Position numbers and translations under genes: made by a program. Shown here one piece after another: positions 15,050-23,384 of a stretch of 35,611 bases of DNA. Position 1 is the stretch's first letter; the number at the start of each line of letters is the position of its first letter. Below the pieces are notes generated by a model that searched no databases, was not told where the DNA came from, and saw only the letters and a program-made list of their open reading frames with translations. The DNA is from Nanobdellota archaeon (GTDB lineage Archaea; Nanobdellota; Nanobdellia; Parvarchaeales; Parvarchaeaceae). The stretch lies in contig JAKBJF010000003.1 in NCBI GenBank assembly GCA_021836125.1, forward strand, positions 1 through 35,611, given 5' to 3'.

Positions 15050-16738
15050 CTATATCTTATAATAAGACCCGTTAATTTTTTCCGCGGATTGTAAATGCAG
15101 GGCATCAAGCAATTTATCCGTCTGGGATTCCTCTCCATCCTTGGGAAGCCTTATCTCTATGAATTTGCCTATGTGTTTTCTTTCCGGACCGTCTATCCTG
15201 TAAACGTCGTCCAATGTGAATATCATCCCATTGAGACTATACACTTCCCGCGTCTTTGATATTTGACTATACACGGAATAAAGCCTTGATATGAGTTCCT
15301 TCTCTATTCTGCCGTTTATTTCAAACTCAAACTTCGGTCTTTCCGAAGAGCCGTCCTTTTTTGGGCCTTTGTAAGTCAAATAACAACTGTCGCTTTCGTG
15401 TCTTACCCTTAGTATTTCGTCCTCGGATGTAAACCCTTTGTCTTTTGGCACGTAATAGTCGTCGTTCTGCCGAAGTGTCGCTATATGTTCTGCTCCGAGA
15501 AGTATTATGTTTTTCTGCACATCCTTGTCGTCCATCATCCTGAGCTTTATCTGTTTTTCCCAACTTCTCAAGGATCTGGTCTCTATTTCTGGTTTATATT
15601 CGTTACTGATAAGGATGTCGGCGTTTTCAGCCGTCGGTTTTATGTATTTATCGTACATAGGTTCGACCGTGCTCAGCGAATACTCCAAGGTGTACGCTGG
15701 TGACCAGCTTGCTCTTTCAACATCCCTGAACATTTTCCTGAGTAGCCTGCCGTGCGAACCGGTGTCAACAAATATTTTCAAGTCTCCGACACCTTCCAGT
15801 TCCGGGCTAAGGGCAAAAAGCCCTTCAACTATTATGAGCTTGTTCGGCGAAAACTCAGAATAACCTGTCCGTTCTCCAATCTTGAAGCTATAGTTCGGTG
15901 CCATTATTTTCCTGCCTTCAGAAAGCTCTTTTATCTGGACTTTAAGAAGCTCCAAGTCCAATGCCCTTGGCTCATCAAAGTTCAAACTGTGCTCCGATAT
16001 ATATTTAGTGCCGCGATAATAGTCATCCATTGAAAGTATCGCAGAAGAATCTGGGAACATGTTTTTAATCCCTCTAGCTATTGCTGTAGTTTTACCGGAA
16101 GCAGAACCACCTGCAACCATCACTATGGTCGGCTTATCCTTAGATGAAAGAATACGTTCAATGCTCTCCTTCGCCTCTTTAAGCCCGGATTCTTTATCTG
16201 AGAGCTCAAGGCGTAATTTTTTTGGGATACCACTAGTAGCCAAACTAACGTTCTTGTATCGGCTCGCGTTTGTTACTTCGACTCCGAACCATGGTTGAAC
16301 TGGGAATTTTCCGCTTTCTGCAGTGGATGGAAATTCTATCTCCACGGTATTCAAGCCGTTCAGTTTACCAGAATAAACGTCGATGTATGCTGCTATTCCC
16401 TTAACACCTATCTTGTATCGGCGTTTTTTTATGCTAGCTTTTGAAAGCTCCAACAAAGATTCAAAATCCGACCCCGTTATCCTCATTTCTCTTTCTATTC
16501 TATCTATGCCGCTGCCGAGTTTCTCGGTTATGAAAAAATCGTTATTTTCGTGTCTTATTCTGGCTTCTCGGCCATCGTCTATAATCAAATAATGTTGCTC
16601 TATTTCATACTCTTCCGCATTTTCTAAAGAAGGGAGAGTCGATAAGAGAAATTTTCTTTCTATCTCGTGTTTATTCAAAGAATCGCTAGCTGATAACTGA
16701 TGCAAAAGCTCATTCAACCTTACCTTTGGGGCAGTCAC
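15050..16738 (-). CDS. CYTH - uridine-kinase-like - CYTH three-domain protein
   Basis: 562 residues in three domains. Residues 24-165 are a complete CYTH (triphosphate tunnel) domain: EIERK at 25-29 (E-x-E-x-K), R58-R60-R62, K73, the RIEREMRI strand, KKRR at 104-107, D120, E133/E135 and a closing EVTNASRYKN. Residues 204-390 are a P-loop kinase like uridine kinase: GGSASGKTT at 210-218, MDDYYRG with D238/D239, FDEPRALD, and VEGLFAL with E305. Residues 405-562 are a second tunnel domain with R444-R446, K457, FEFEI, K495/R497, D510 and E528, but no E-x-E-x-K. Plant TTM1/2 have kinase-CYTH; a CYTH on both sides is unusual. The start is a GTG at 16738, with a TATA box 24 nt upstream. It probably works on nucleotide or inorganic polyphosphate; the exact reaction is unknown. 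Confidence 0.85.
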   Translation of the reverse strand: MTAPKVRLNELLHQLSASDSLNKHEIERKFLLSTLPSLENAEEYEIEQHYLIIDDGREARIRHENNDFFITEKLGSGIDRIEREMRITGSDFESLLELSKASIKKRRYKIGVKGIAAYIDVYSGKLNGLNTVEIEFPSTAESGKFPVQPWFGVEVTNASRYKNVSLATSGIPKKLRLELSDKESGLKEAKESIERILSSKDKPTIVMVAGGSASGKTTAIARGIKNMFPDSSAILSMDDYYRGTKYISEHSLNFDEPRALDLELLKVQIKELSEGRKIMAPNYSFKIGERTGYSEFSPNKLIIVEGLFALSPELEGVGDLKIFVDTGSHGRLLRKMFRDVERASWSPAYTLEYSLSTVEPMYDKYIKPTAENADILISNEYKPEIETRSLRSWEKQIKLRMMDDKDVQKNIILLGAEHIATLRQNDDYYVPKDKGFTSEDEILRVRHESDSCYLTYKGPKKDGSSERPKFEFEINGRIEKELISRLYSVYSQISKTREVYSLNGMIFTLDDVYRIDGPERKHIGKFIEIRLPKDGEESQTDKLLDALHLQSAEKINGSYYKI

Positions 16739-16758
16739 ACCGATTATATGCAGTGAGC

Positions 16759-16766
16759 ATATAAAA
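16759..16766 (-). promoter_or_regulatory. TATA box for the CYTH-kinase-CYTH gene
   Basis: TTTTATAT on the minus strand, centred about 24 nt before the GTG start at 16738. It suggests the gene can be transcribed apart from its upstream partner and supports the GTG as a leaderless start. Confidence 0.5.
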
Positions 16767-16801
16767 ACCTAAGAAAAGAAGCTTAATTATTATTTTTGTG
16801 C

Positions 16802-18253
16802 CTATGCGCCATTTTTAATCGATGAAAGCCATTTTGCCTTTGTAAGAGTCGTGGGCTTAAGGTGGGGATACCTTTTCAGTATTCCATTTGTGATTCGGCC
16901 TATACCATCGACAGCCGCATCCTCCTCCTTTTTCGAAGGCGAAAGAAGCGTTCTTTCGACTTCTATCTGGAACAAGTGTCTGCGCATATTGCTCGAATCG
17001 TCCATAGACACGCAATAAGTACTTCCATTTGAATCTTCCACGATGAAATATTTGCGTCTCTTTATTATAGTGTTTGATATGCTCCTGAGAAGATCGGTAG
17101 CATCGCTTGAGCGGCCACTCTTCTCTTTTATTTCTGTCCTTTTCAGGATACAGCCCAAGCCAAAATCATCGTTCATAATTTGTTCGCCGGATTTTGTGGT
17201 CGTTCTCTTCATACTGGTCCTTAATACGCGACCCGCTTCATTAAAATCATAAACGTGCACCGCGGAACTCTCGAGTGTCCACGGAAGTCTACCGCTAACA
17301 TTGAAACCACTAAAAACTCCATTATAAAAATCGTATTTTATCCTATGAAAGATAAATTGGTCCTTCCTGTTTAAAGACAATTTTGCTTCTATCTCTGTGT
17401 CAGATTCTTCAACGGGCATTTTTGCCGCTTCTCTTAGATACTTGCCAAGTTTTTTATATCCAGCGTATTTTTTTCCTATTTCTATCATTGCGCCATTATC
17501 GCTTAGTAATTCGAGCAGGCTGTGCGTCGCCTCGGAATCAATTTTATCAAGCGGCATTTTTATCTCTATTCTCGCCTTATTCTCTTTTCCTATGCTATTC
17601 CCATTCAGACCGTTGCGTAACCAGAAGAACTCGGTATTTCTATCCACTGTAATACGTATACTATTGTCTGCTTTTGCCTCAAACTGCACGCGGTTATAAC
17701 TGTCAGCAGTGTGTGGTGCTAGCGGCAAAGTTAAGGTTAGATTACACGGATTACACTTTGCGACAGACAAAGATTCGCCAAGCGAAAGCTCCTCTCTTTC
17801 TTTTATTGATGAACCATCCCCTTCGCTGTACTTTGTCTCGAAGAGCCATTTTCCATAAGGGCGTAATTTAAAGGAATGTGGAAGCGTATAAGAAGAGTAT
17901 CTTCTTGCGCGCATAGATAGACCAAACGGCAATTCATGTTCTAGGTTATTGAAATAAATAGTGTGGTTAAAATCTTTGGCGACATACTTCTCTTCGGCAA
18001 AATCGTTTAACTCGGATAGGAGACTAGATATTTTGGACTTGCTCACTGAATAACCCCATTCGATCCTAGCGCCCTGATCCGCCGTATTTTGCATTAATTG
18101 TTGAAGAAAACAATTAGTATAAAAACGTTTTATGCTTGAATTTACACGCGATACGCCTAGACGCTTCTTTCTCGCATCAGTCTTCTCTTTCTCTTCCTGT
18201 CGAGCATTTTCTTCTTTCTCGTCTTCCAGCGATCCTTGTGATACTTTTTCCAA
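16802..18253 (-). CDS. Double triphosphate-tunnel protein (VTC-like + CYTH-like)
   Basis: 483 residues. After a strongly charged N terminus (about 1-35), residues 60-275 resemble the VTC polyphosphate-polymerase tunnel domain: TIYFNN, MRARRY (R115, R117, R118), LFETKYS (E139, K141), KEREEL, ITVDRNTEFF, RIEIKMP and a closing YKKLGKY. Residues 284-440 look like a CYTH domain with EIEAK at 287-291, RVLR, LKRTEIK, a basic IIKRRKY patch, MDDS and FQIEVERT. There is no SPX domain and no membrane segment. The domain calls rest on motif spacing read by eye; the first is less certain than the second. The start is a TTG; an in-frame TAA lies two codons upstream. The gene precedes the CYTH-kinase-CYTH gene by 63 bp on the same strand, which suggests a joint role. 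Confidence 0.7.
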   Translation of the reverse strand: MEKVSQGSLEDEKEENARQEEKEKTDARKKRLGVSRVNSSIKRFYTNCFLQQLMQNTADQGARIEWGYSVSKSKISSLLSELNDFAEEKYVAKDFNHTIYFNNLEHELPFGLSMRARRYSSYTLPHSFKLRPYGKWLFETKYSEGDGSSIKEREELSLGESLSVAKCNPCNLTLTLPLAPHTADSYNRVQFEAKADNSIRITVDRNTEFFWLRNGLNGNSIGKENKARIEIKMPLDKIDSEATHSLLELLSDNGAMIEIGKKYAGYKKLGKYLREAAKMPVEESDTEIEAKLSLNRKDQFIFHRIKYDFYNGVFSGFNVSGRLPWTLESSAVHVYDFNEAGRVLRTSMKRTTTKSGEQIMNDDFGLGCILKRTEIKEKSGRSSDATDLLRSISNTIIKRRKYFIVEDSNGSTYCVSMDDSSNMRRHLFQIEVERTLLSPSKKEEDAAVDGIGRITNGILKRYPHLKPTTLTKAKWLSSIKNGA

Positions 18254-18373
18254 TTTTTAGAGCTTCTCTTCATATGTTTTATTTTTAGGAGCCATGCTAA
18301 TTTATACCTTTGCTTATAACCTCAATTTGCCTGAGTTGAAAGACTTTTAAAGTTGTAGATAATAATAAGTTTT

Positions 18374-19105
18374 ATGAGAAAAAGCGCGGAATCCATACTA
18401 AATGAATCAATAAAAAACGGGTTCTTGTCGATGTACAATGACAAAAGATTGCTTGTGCCTTTCTTGATAATGATCGTAATGTCATCTTTGTTGCTTTTAT
18501 CTTTCTACGCAAATATCAGCGTCGGGAGCTTCGTTTCAACGAGAAGTTTGGCTCTTAATTACTACACTGTCGCTGGCCTTACAAATTTTATGCCCATATA
18601 CATGTTTCTTATAACATTGATAATATTTGGCGCCGTAACGGTATACGCAGTGTCCCTTACAATTAGCTTATACATGAACAAAATGGACAAAAAAACCATA
18701 CCGAGGCCGTTGCTACACTCGATAAAGGTGTACCCCCTTCTTTTTTGGAGCGGCTTAATAAAATGGGTGTTCATATTCGCATCCTCCTTCGCATTGGTCA
18801 TACCATCGATATTCCTCTTCATAAAGTTATCAATGAGCGCACAGGAAGTAGTATCCAACAAGAAAGGTCCTCTTCTAGCGCTTAAGAGCTCCTATCTGCT
18901 TACAAGCAGGAGATTTTGGGAAGTATTTGGTATAGTGTCGGCCTTGATTGCGGTGTACATTGGTCTTAATATATTGCTTAATATGTTCAGCCTCAGTCTT
19001 TACGCTTCTACTATTGGTTCGAGTGTAATATTCAGTTTTCTTTTTATATTTTTTGTTTCATGCAGCACACATTATTTCGTATTGTTAAGAAAATATGCAG
19101 TATAA
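18374..19105 (+). CDS. Multi-span membrane protein, function unknown
   Basis: 243 residues with about six hydrophobic helices (near 27-45, 72-98, 120-150 as two spans, 182-205, 215-235). The N-terminal amphipathic segment (SAESILNESIKNGF) and the layout resemble the diverse archaeal/bacterial integral membrane proteins of the YciC or glycerophosphodiester-membrane-domain type, in which a soluble N-terminal helix precedes six spans. No catalytic motif is visible. It overlaps the start of the metallo-beta-lactamase-fold gene by 11 bp, so the two are translated from one message. Confidence 0.75.
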   Translation: MRKSAESILNESIKNGFLSMYNDKRLLVPFLIMIVMSSLLLLSFYANISVGSFVSTRSLALNYYTVAGLTNFMPIYMFLITLIIFGAVTVYAVSLTISLYMNKMDKKTIPRPLLHSIKVYPLLFWSGLIKWVFIFASSFALVIPSIFLFIKLSMSAQEVVSNKKGPLLALKSSYLLTSRRFWEVFGIVSALIAVYIGLNILLNMFSLSLYASTIGSSVIFSFLFIFFVSCSTHYFVLLRKYAV

Positions 19106-19754
19106 AGATATATTCCTGGACCGGCTTAGGCATAATTGTTTCAGGATAAAGGGTAAAAAAACGACTGTTTTCACCGATCCTTACATGATACAGAAGGAAT
19201 ACCACGAGGCGGATGTCGTTCTAATAACCCATGACCATTACGACCATTTAGAATTACAGAGCATAAAAAAGGTAATAAAGGACACTGGTGTGATTGTTGC
19301 TCCGCAGAACTGTTCGGATAAATTTGACGGGATTAGGAATAAGCTTGTGCTGGTCAAACCGAATGAATTTAAGATAGTCGGGGACGTACCGATAAAGACG
19401 GTCCATTCTTATAATACCAATAAATTCAAGACAAAAAATGAGGTCTTTCATCCAAAAGAATACGGTAACGTCGGGTATGTGTTTATAGTTGACGACGTGC
19501 GCATATACATAGCAGGAGACACTGACTTAATCCCAGAAATGGCTGATGTAAAGGTCGATATAGCACTGTTACCGATAAGCGGAATATACGTCATGACTGC
19601 GGAGGAAGGGGCGGAAGCTGCTATAAAAATAAAGGCTGATTTGACCATACCTGCACATTATGGTTCGGGAATAGGTACCGAAGAGGATGCGCGGCGATTT
19701 AAGAATTTATTAAAAGGTAAAATAAATGTTGATATTTTAAATTCTATAGATTAG
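19095..19754 (+). CDS. Metallo-beta-lactamase-fold hydrolase (UlaG-like)
   Basis: 219 residues with the core metal motif HDHYDH at 46-51, upstream TDPY, a histidine in VHSYN, the AGDTD motif with its bridging aspartate and the late PAHYG histidine. The short length and the motif order put it with the UlaG-like/UPF0173 metal-dependent hydrolases, whose substrates range from lactones to phosphodiesters. Its start overlaps the preceding membrane-protein gene by 11 bp. Confidence 0.9.
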   Translation: MQYKDIFLDRLRHNCFRIKGKKTTVFTDPYMIQKEYHEADVVLITHDHYDHLELQSIKKVIKDTGVIVAPQNCSDKFDGIRNKLVLVKPNEFKIVGDVPIKTVHSYNTNKFKTKNEVFHPKEYGNVGYVFIVDDVRIYIAGDTDLIPEMADVKVDIALLPISGIYVMTAEEGAEAAIKIKADLTIPAHYGSGIGTEEDARRFKNLLKGKINVDILNSID

Positions 19755-19804
19755 CGTACCTGCGTAAAAAGTTTTAAATACTACCAGTCGCATACCATTC
19801 TGAT

Positions 19805-20182
19805 ATGTCAAAAACGGCTTCTTCGACTTTGAGGAAAAAAGGCGGGGGCGTAAAGGGGAAGAGACGCGACAAACGCAGGAGTGAAAGCATAACGCCGGCG
19901 GCAAGCCTCCAGGTAGGGGACAATAAAGTTAAACTCATAAGAGGACGCGGCGGTTCGTATAAAGTTAGATCACTAAAATTAAAATCGGCAAATATGTTCG
20001 ATCCGTCGACAAAGAAATCTGCAAAGGTTGAAGTTATAAGGGTACTAGAGAACAAGGCTAACCGAGAATATGCCCGTCGAAACATAGTAACAAAAGGAAG
20101 CATTGTTGAAACCTCTGCGGGAAAGGCTGTAGTTGTTAATCGCCCGGGTCAATCCGGCCAGATAGCACTAAAAAAACTATAA
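19805..20182 (+). CDS. rps8e: 30S ribosomal protein S8e
   Basis: 125 residues, typical for archaeal S8e. Signs are the basic N terminus (KKGGGVKGKRRDKRRSE), the VKLIRGRGGSYKVR segment, and the conserved end RRNIVTKGSIVETSAGKAVVVNRPGQSGQ. It belongs to the small ribosomal subunit. A TATA-like TTTTAAATAC lies about 28 nt upstream of the ATG, so it appears to be transcribed on its own and without a leader. Confidence 0.96.
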   Translation: MSKTASSTLRKKGGGVKGKRRDKRRSESITPAASLQVGDNKVKLIRGRGGSYKVRSLKLKSANMFDPSTKKSAKVEVIRVLENKANREYARRNIVTKGSIVETSAGKAVVVNRPGQSGQIALKKL

Positions 20183-20241
20183 GTGAATTATCCTGTTTAA
20201 AGCTTTTAAACGTTTATGTACATCAAATCCTATAAGACTTC

Positions 20242-20793
20242 GTGGAACAAACTAAAAATAATATGATCCAAGACATATTTGATACTCACATAAGTTTAGT
20301 GATGGCTCAGGACAGGGGGAAACTTGAAGAGGGTGTGTATAAACTGCTGTCGCTTGCTGAAAGCAAAGGTTTTAGATCTATTTACATATCTAATACTGTT
20401 CCCGGTTCAAACATAAGGGAAACTTGTGAAAAAAATAAGCTGAAGTGCACCACTATAATAGACACTATCAGCAGATCTCTTTCTGGCACGGAAGAACCAA
20501 AAGCGGTTACGGATTGTATATTCTGCAATTCGCCCGAGGACCTCACGTCTTTACATATGCAAATATCTTCGGCCATAAACGGTGGCGAAAACACGCTGGT
20601 TGTTTTGGATTCAATAACTACCTTTCTTATTTACAATTCACAAAACTCAATGTTAAGGTTTATACATTCACTTGCATCCCTCGTCAGAGAAAAATCCACG
20701 AAGGCAGTTTTCTTCATGATGCAGACAAATAGGACCAATGAAAAGTTCTTTGAGGACTTGCAGGGCCTAACCGACAGAACGTTCAAACTTTAA
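20242..20793 (+). CDS. RecA/KaiC-fold protein lacking Walker A
   Basis: 183 residues resembling the RecA-fold core of small archaeal KaiC-like proteins: strand SIYISNT, a LVVLDSITTFL strand in the Walker B position with D at its end, and the following AVFFMMQTNRTNEKFF strand. The P-loop is missing: the place where GxxxxGK[ST] should sit reads AQDRGKLEEGVYKLL. So ATP binding is doubtful and a regulatory or partner role is likely. The start is GTG at 20242, with an ATG eight codons in as alternative. Its end overlaps the convergent thrS end by 11 bp. A complete KaiC-like ATPase is encoded at 25802. Confidence 0.65.
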   Translation: MEQTKNNMIQDIFDTHISLVMAQDRGKLEEGVYKLLSLAESKGFRSIYISNTVPGSNIRETCEKNKLKCTTIIDTISRSLSGTEEPKAVTDCIFCNSPEDLTSLHMQISSAINGGENTLVVLDSITTFLIYNSQNSMLRFIHSLASLVREKSTKAVFFMMQTNRTNEKFFEDLQGLTDRTFKL

Positions 20794-22690
20794 ATTTTCT
20801 CTTGGATATCACATCTTTCATTGAATCTATAAACTCCATCAAATCTATAGCATAGCTGGTCTTTCCGTCTCTGGATCTGACGGCTATCTTACCTGCCTTT
20901 TCTTCCTTGTCGCCAACTATTATCATGTAAGGTATCTTTTTAAGTTGCGCATCCCTTACTTTGTATTCCAGAGTTGAACTACTACTATCTAGTTCTACTC
21001 TTATTCCTGCATCGTTTATCATGCCGAATACTTTCTCTGCGTATTTGTTGTTCCTCTCGGTAAGCGAAAGGACCCTAGCATGCACTGGCATTATCCATAG
21101 CGGCAGGTCACCACTGGTGTTTTCCAATATTATACCCATAAACCTGCCATAAGATCCCATTATGGACCTGTGTATGACCACTGGATTGTGCTCTTTATTG
21201 TCGCTGCCTATGTATTTTGCGTCAAACCTGACGGCCAGGTTGAAATCTACCTGTATAGTCGATACAGCATATGCGGTCTCTGGTCTGCCAGTGAAATCGA
21301 GCACGTATATGTCTATTTTCGGCCCATAGAACGCACCGTCGCCCTCCTTTATGCTGTATTTATATCCACTTTTCTCAAGAGAGTTCTTTAAAGCTGATTC
21401 TGCAGCATCCCACATCTCCTCAGTGCCTATCCTGTCCTTAGGTCTGGTTGCAAGCACCATTATTGGTTTAAGATCGAAAAGCGCGTATATGTCTTTGGCC
21501 ATATCAAACAGCCGCAGTATCTCGCTCTCTATCTGTTCCTGCATTACATAGACGTGTGCGTCCTGTTGGTGTATAAGTCTAGTCCTTAATAGCCCATCCA
21601 ACGCACCCTCAAGTTCGTATCTGTGTACTAATCCGTAATCGGAGAATCTAAGCGGGAGGTCCTTATAACTTCTTACCTTCGACTTGAAAATAAGTATGGA
21701 GAAAGGACAGCTCATGGGTTTGAGCGCATATTCTTCTTCCCCTTTTGAAAATGGAGTTACCTTATACATGTTATCTTTATATTTTTCAAAATGCCCGCTT
21801 ACCTTCCACATGTCTATCTTGGCTATCATCGGAGATATTATCTCTTGATAGCCGTATTTTCTGTCAAGCTCCCGTGCAAGTCTTATGAGCTCATTGTATA
21901 CGGATGCGCCATGCGGGGTAAATATCGGACAGCCGGGCGAAAGCTCTGGAACCATGAAAAGCTCCAGTTCTTTGCCTATCTTTTTATGGTCATGTTTTGA
22001 ACGTTCTTCCTCAAACTTCAAGTATTCGTCTAGCTGTGCCTTTGATGGAAAAGATACGCCGTATACTCTAGTCATCACTTCTTTCTTGCTGTCTCCCTTC
22101 CAGTATGCGCCTGCGACTTTCAGAAGTCTTAAAGCCTTAACATACCTGGTTGAAGGAATGTGCGGTCCTTTACAAAGATCTAAAAAATCGCCAGTCTGAT
22201 AAGCGGTTATTTTACCTTCAACATCCTTAAGAATCTCGATTTTGAACTTGTTTTTAGAGAACAACTCCTCCGCCTCACGTTTTGACAATTCTTTTCTAAC
22301 GAACTTGCTGTCCTCATCGACTATCTTCTTCATTTCCTTTTCTATATTCTGTAGGTCATTATCACCTATCTTAAGATTGTAGAAATCATAATAAAATCCA
22401 TCATCTATAGCCGGTCCAATACCGAGAAGTGCATCGGGATATAATCTTAACACTGCCGCGGCCATGATATGTGCGCTCGAATGCCATAGAACGGATTTTC
22501 CTTCCTTTGAATCAAAATCCAACAGTTGCACTTTGGCGTCAAAATCTATCTTCCGACCGAGATCAAAAAGTTCGTCGTTTACTTTAGCAACGAGTTTACC
22601 CTTTAAGTCCGCATTGAACTCTTTAGCTAATTCTATAGGAGACTTCGGCTCCTCAAAGCGTTTCTTCTTGCCCTCGAAATCTATTTCCAT
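20783..22690 (-). CDS. thrS: Threonyl-tRNA synthetase, bacterial/eukaryotic-type with TGS and N2 editing domain
   Basis: 635 residues: TGS domain (about 1-60), then the N2/SAD editing domain with its four site residues H70, H74, C173 and H177 (HSSAH and CKGPH), the class II catalytic core (PMSCPFSILIFKS, motif 2 with FSDYGLVHRYELEGALDGLLRTR, motif 3 region near HRSIMGSYGRFMGILLE-like sequence), and the anticodon-binding domain. It charges tRNA-Thr and clears mis-acylated Ser-tRNA. Many archaea use a ThrRS with a DTD-like editing domain instead; this one has the bacterial/eukaryotic editing domain. Its start overlaps the 96-residue gene by 10 bp, making a likely three-gene operon with the winged-helix gene. 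Confidence 0.96.
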   Translation of the reverse strand: MEIDFEGKKKRFEEPKSPIELAKEFNADLKGKLVAKVNDELFDLGRKIDFDAKVQLLDFDSKEGKSVLWHSSAHIMAAAVLRLYPDALLGIGPAIDDGFYYDFYNLKIGDNDLQNIEKEMKKIVDEDSKFVRKELSKREAEELFSKNKFKIEILKDVEGKITAYQTGDFLDLCKGPHIPSTRYVKALRLLKVAGAYWKGDSKKEVMTRVYGVSFPSKAQLDEYLKFEEERSKHDHKKIGKELELFMVPELSPGCPIFTPHGASVYNELIRLARELDRKYGYQEIISPMIAKIDMWKVSGHFEKYKDNMYKVTPFSKGEEEYALKPMSCPFSILIFKSKVRSYKDLPLRFSDYGLVHRYELEGALDGLLRTRLIHQQDAHVYVMQEQIESEILRLFDMAKDIYALFDLKPIMVLATRPKDRIGTEEMWDAAESALKNSLEKSGYKYSIKEGDGAFYGPKIDIYVLDFTGRPETAYAVSTIQVDFNLAVRFDAKYIGSDNKEHNPVVIHRSIMGSYGRFMGIILENTSGDLPLWIMPVHARVLSLTERNNKYAEKVFGMINDAGIRVELDSSSSTLEYKVRDAQLKKIPYMIIVGDKEEKAGKIAVRSRDGKTSYAIDLMEFIDSMKDVISKRKFKV

Positions 22691-22971
22691 AGAATTTTAA
22701 TTGGTTTTTGTAATTTATATTTACAATTATTCGGTTTAAAACTTAAAATAGGTTCAAATGCTTCGTTACTGGCAATACGCGGTAGCTCAGCTAATATTTC
22801 GATCATATCTGGATTTAGCATTGCTGCTATACTGTATGCGCTCCATAGCCCGTCGTATTTTCGTGACCTATCCGCCCTTCCAAGAGAATCTCTTTTATAA
22901 TTGCCATTGAAAAGTATTTTACTGTCCATACTGTCTGGCAGCACTATCTCCAAATGCTTATTCTTCCGCAT
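22681..22971 (-). CDS. Unrecognised 96-residue protein in the thrS operon
   Basis: No family recognised. The protein is basic and soluble, with an N-terminal strand (HLEIVLPDSMDSKILF), a polar RADRSRKYDGLWSAYS segment and a lysine-rich end. It overlaps the winged-helix gene start side by 14 bp and thrS by 10 bp, so translation is coupled along the operon. Its real start may be internal, but the ATG at 22971 is the first available. Confidence 0.65.
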   Translation of the reverse strand: MRKNKHLEIVLPDSMDSKILFNGNYKRDSLGRADRSRKYDGLWSAYSIAAMLNPDMIEILAELPRIASNEAFEPILSFKPNNCKYKLQKPIKILWK

Positions 22972-23203
22972 AAATACCCCTTAGAACTATAAAGCCGGCA
23001 TCAGTTAACCTCAGCATGCTGCCTTTTTCTTCGATATAGCTGTATTCAACCATGCCAAGTCTTTTTAGGCTATTAAGCCTGTCCCAGGCAGCGGACCTTG
23101 ATAAACCGCGATTCATGCTGAAAATGTCTACAAACCTGTTCGGACTGTCTGCTTCTCCGTAGTATAAGACATCAAAAAGCATCATCTTTTGACCTGCTGA
23201 CAA
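22958..23203 (-). CDS. Winged-helix DNA-binding protein (C-terminal part of a probable frameshifted gene)
   Basis: The open frame encodes a compact winged-helix domain: SAGQKMMLFDVLYYGE, then NRFVDIFSMNRGLSRSAAWDRLNSLKRLGMVEY as recognition region and a wing with LRLTDAGFIVL. Starts in this frame are weak: TTG at 23203 or ATG at 23185. The frame stays open upstream to about 23283 without an ATG, while a well-placed TATA box and ATG lie further up (23366) in another frame. I think the true gene is 23366 to 22958 with a +1 shift; see the finding. As a regulator at the head of the thrS operon it could control that operon. Confidence 0.65.
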   Translation of the reverse strand: MSAGQKMMLFDVLYYGEADSPNRFVDIFSMNRGLSRSAAWDRLNSLKRLGMVEYSYIEEKGSMLRLTDAGFIVLRGIYAEE

Positions 23204-23246
23204 GCTATTGCTTGAGACTAGTATTAAAGAATTTAACAGACGTTCT

Positions 23247-23366
23247 TTATTGGCTTTTACGGATTGTGGGTAAACGCTGCATACTTAATATGTAGTCGGG
23301 ACTAAGTGCAGCTATCTCGCCCGACAGGCTTACGGATCCAATTTTAACGAGATATTCTGATTTCAT
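23247..23366 (-). CDS. 39-codon ORF, probable N-terminal part of the winged-helix gene
   Basis: Starts at an ATG 25 nt downstream of a strong TATA box and ends at TAA 23247-23249. The product begins MKSEYLVKIGSVSLSGEIAA and ends IRKSQ. Its stop codon lies inside the open upstream part of the winged-helix frame; skipping one base at the stop would join it to KERLLNSL and then the winged-helix domain (about 135 residues in total). Alternatively it is an independent leader peptide. Confidence 0.5.
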   Translation of the reverse strand: MKSEYLVKIGSVSLSGEIAALSPDYILSMQRLPTIRKSQ

Positions 23367-23384
23367 AGCACGTTATAGATGGAG

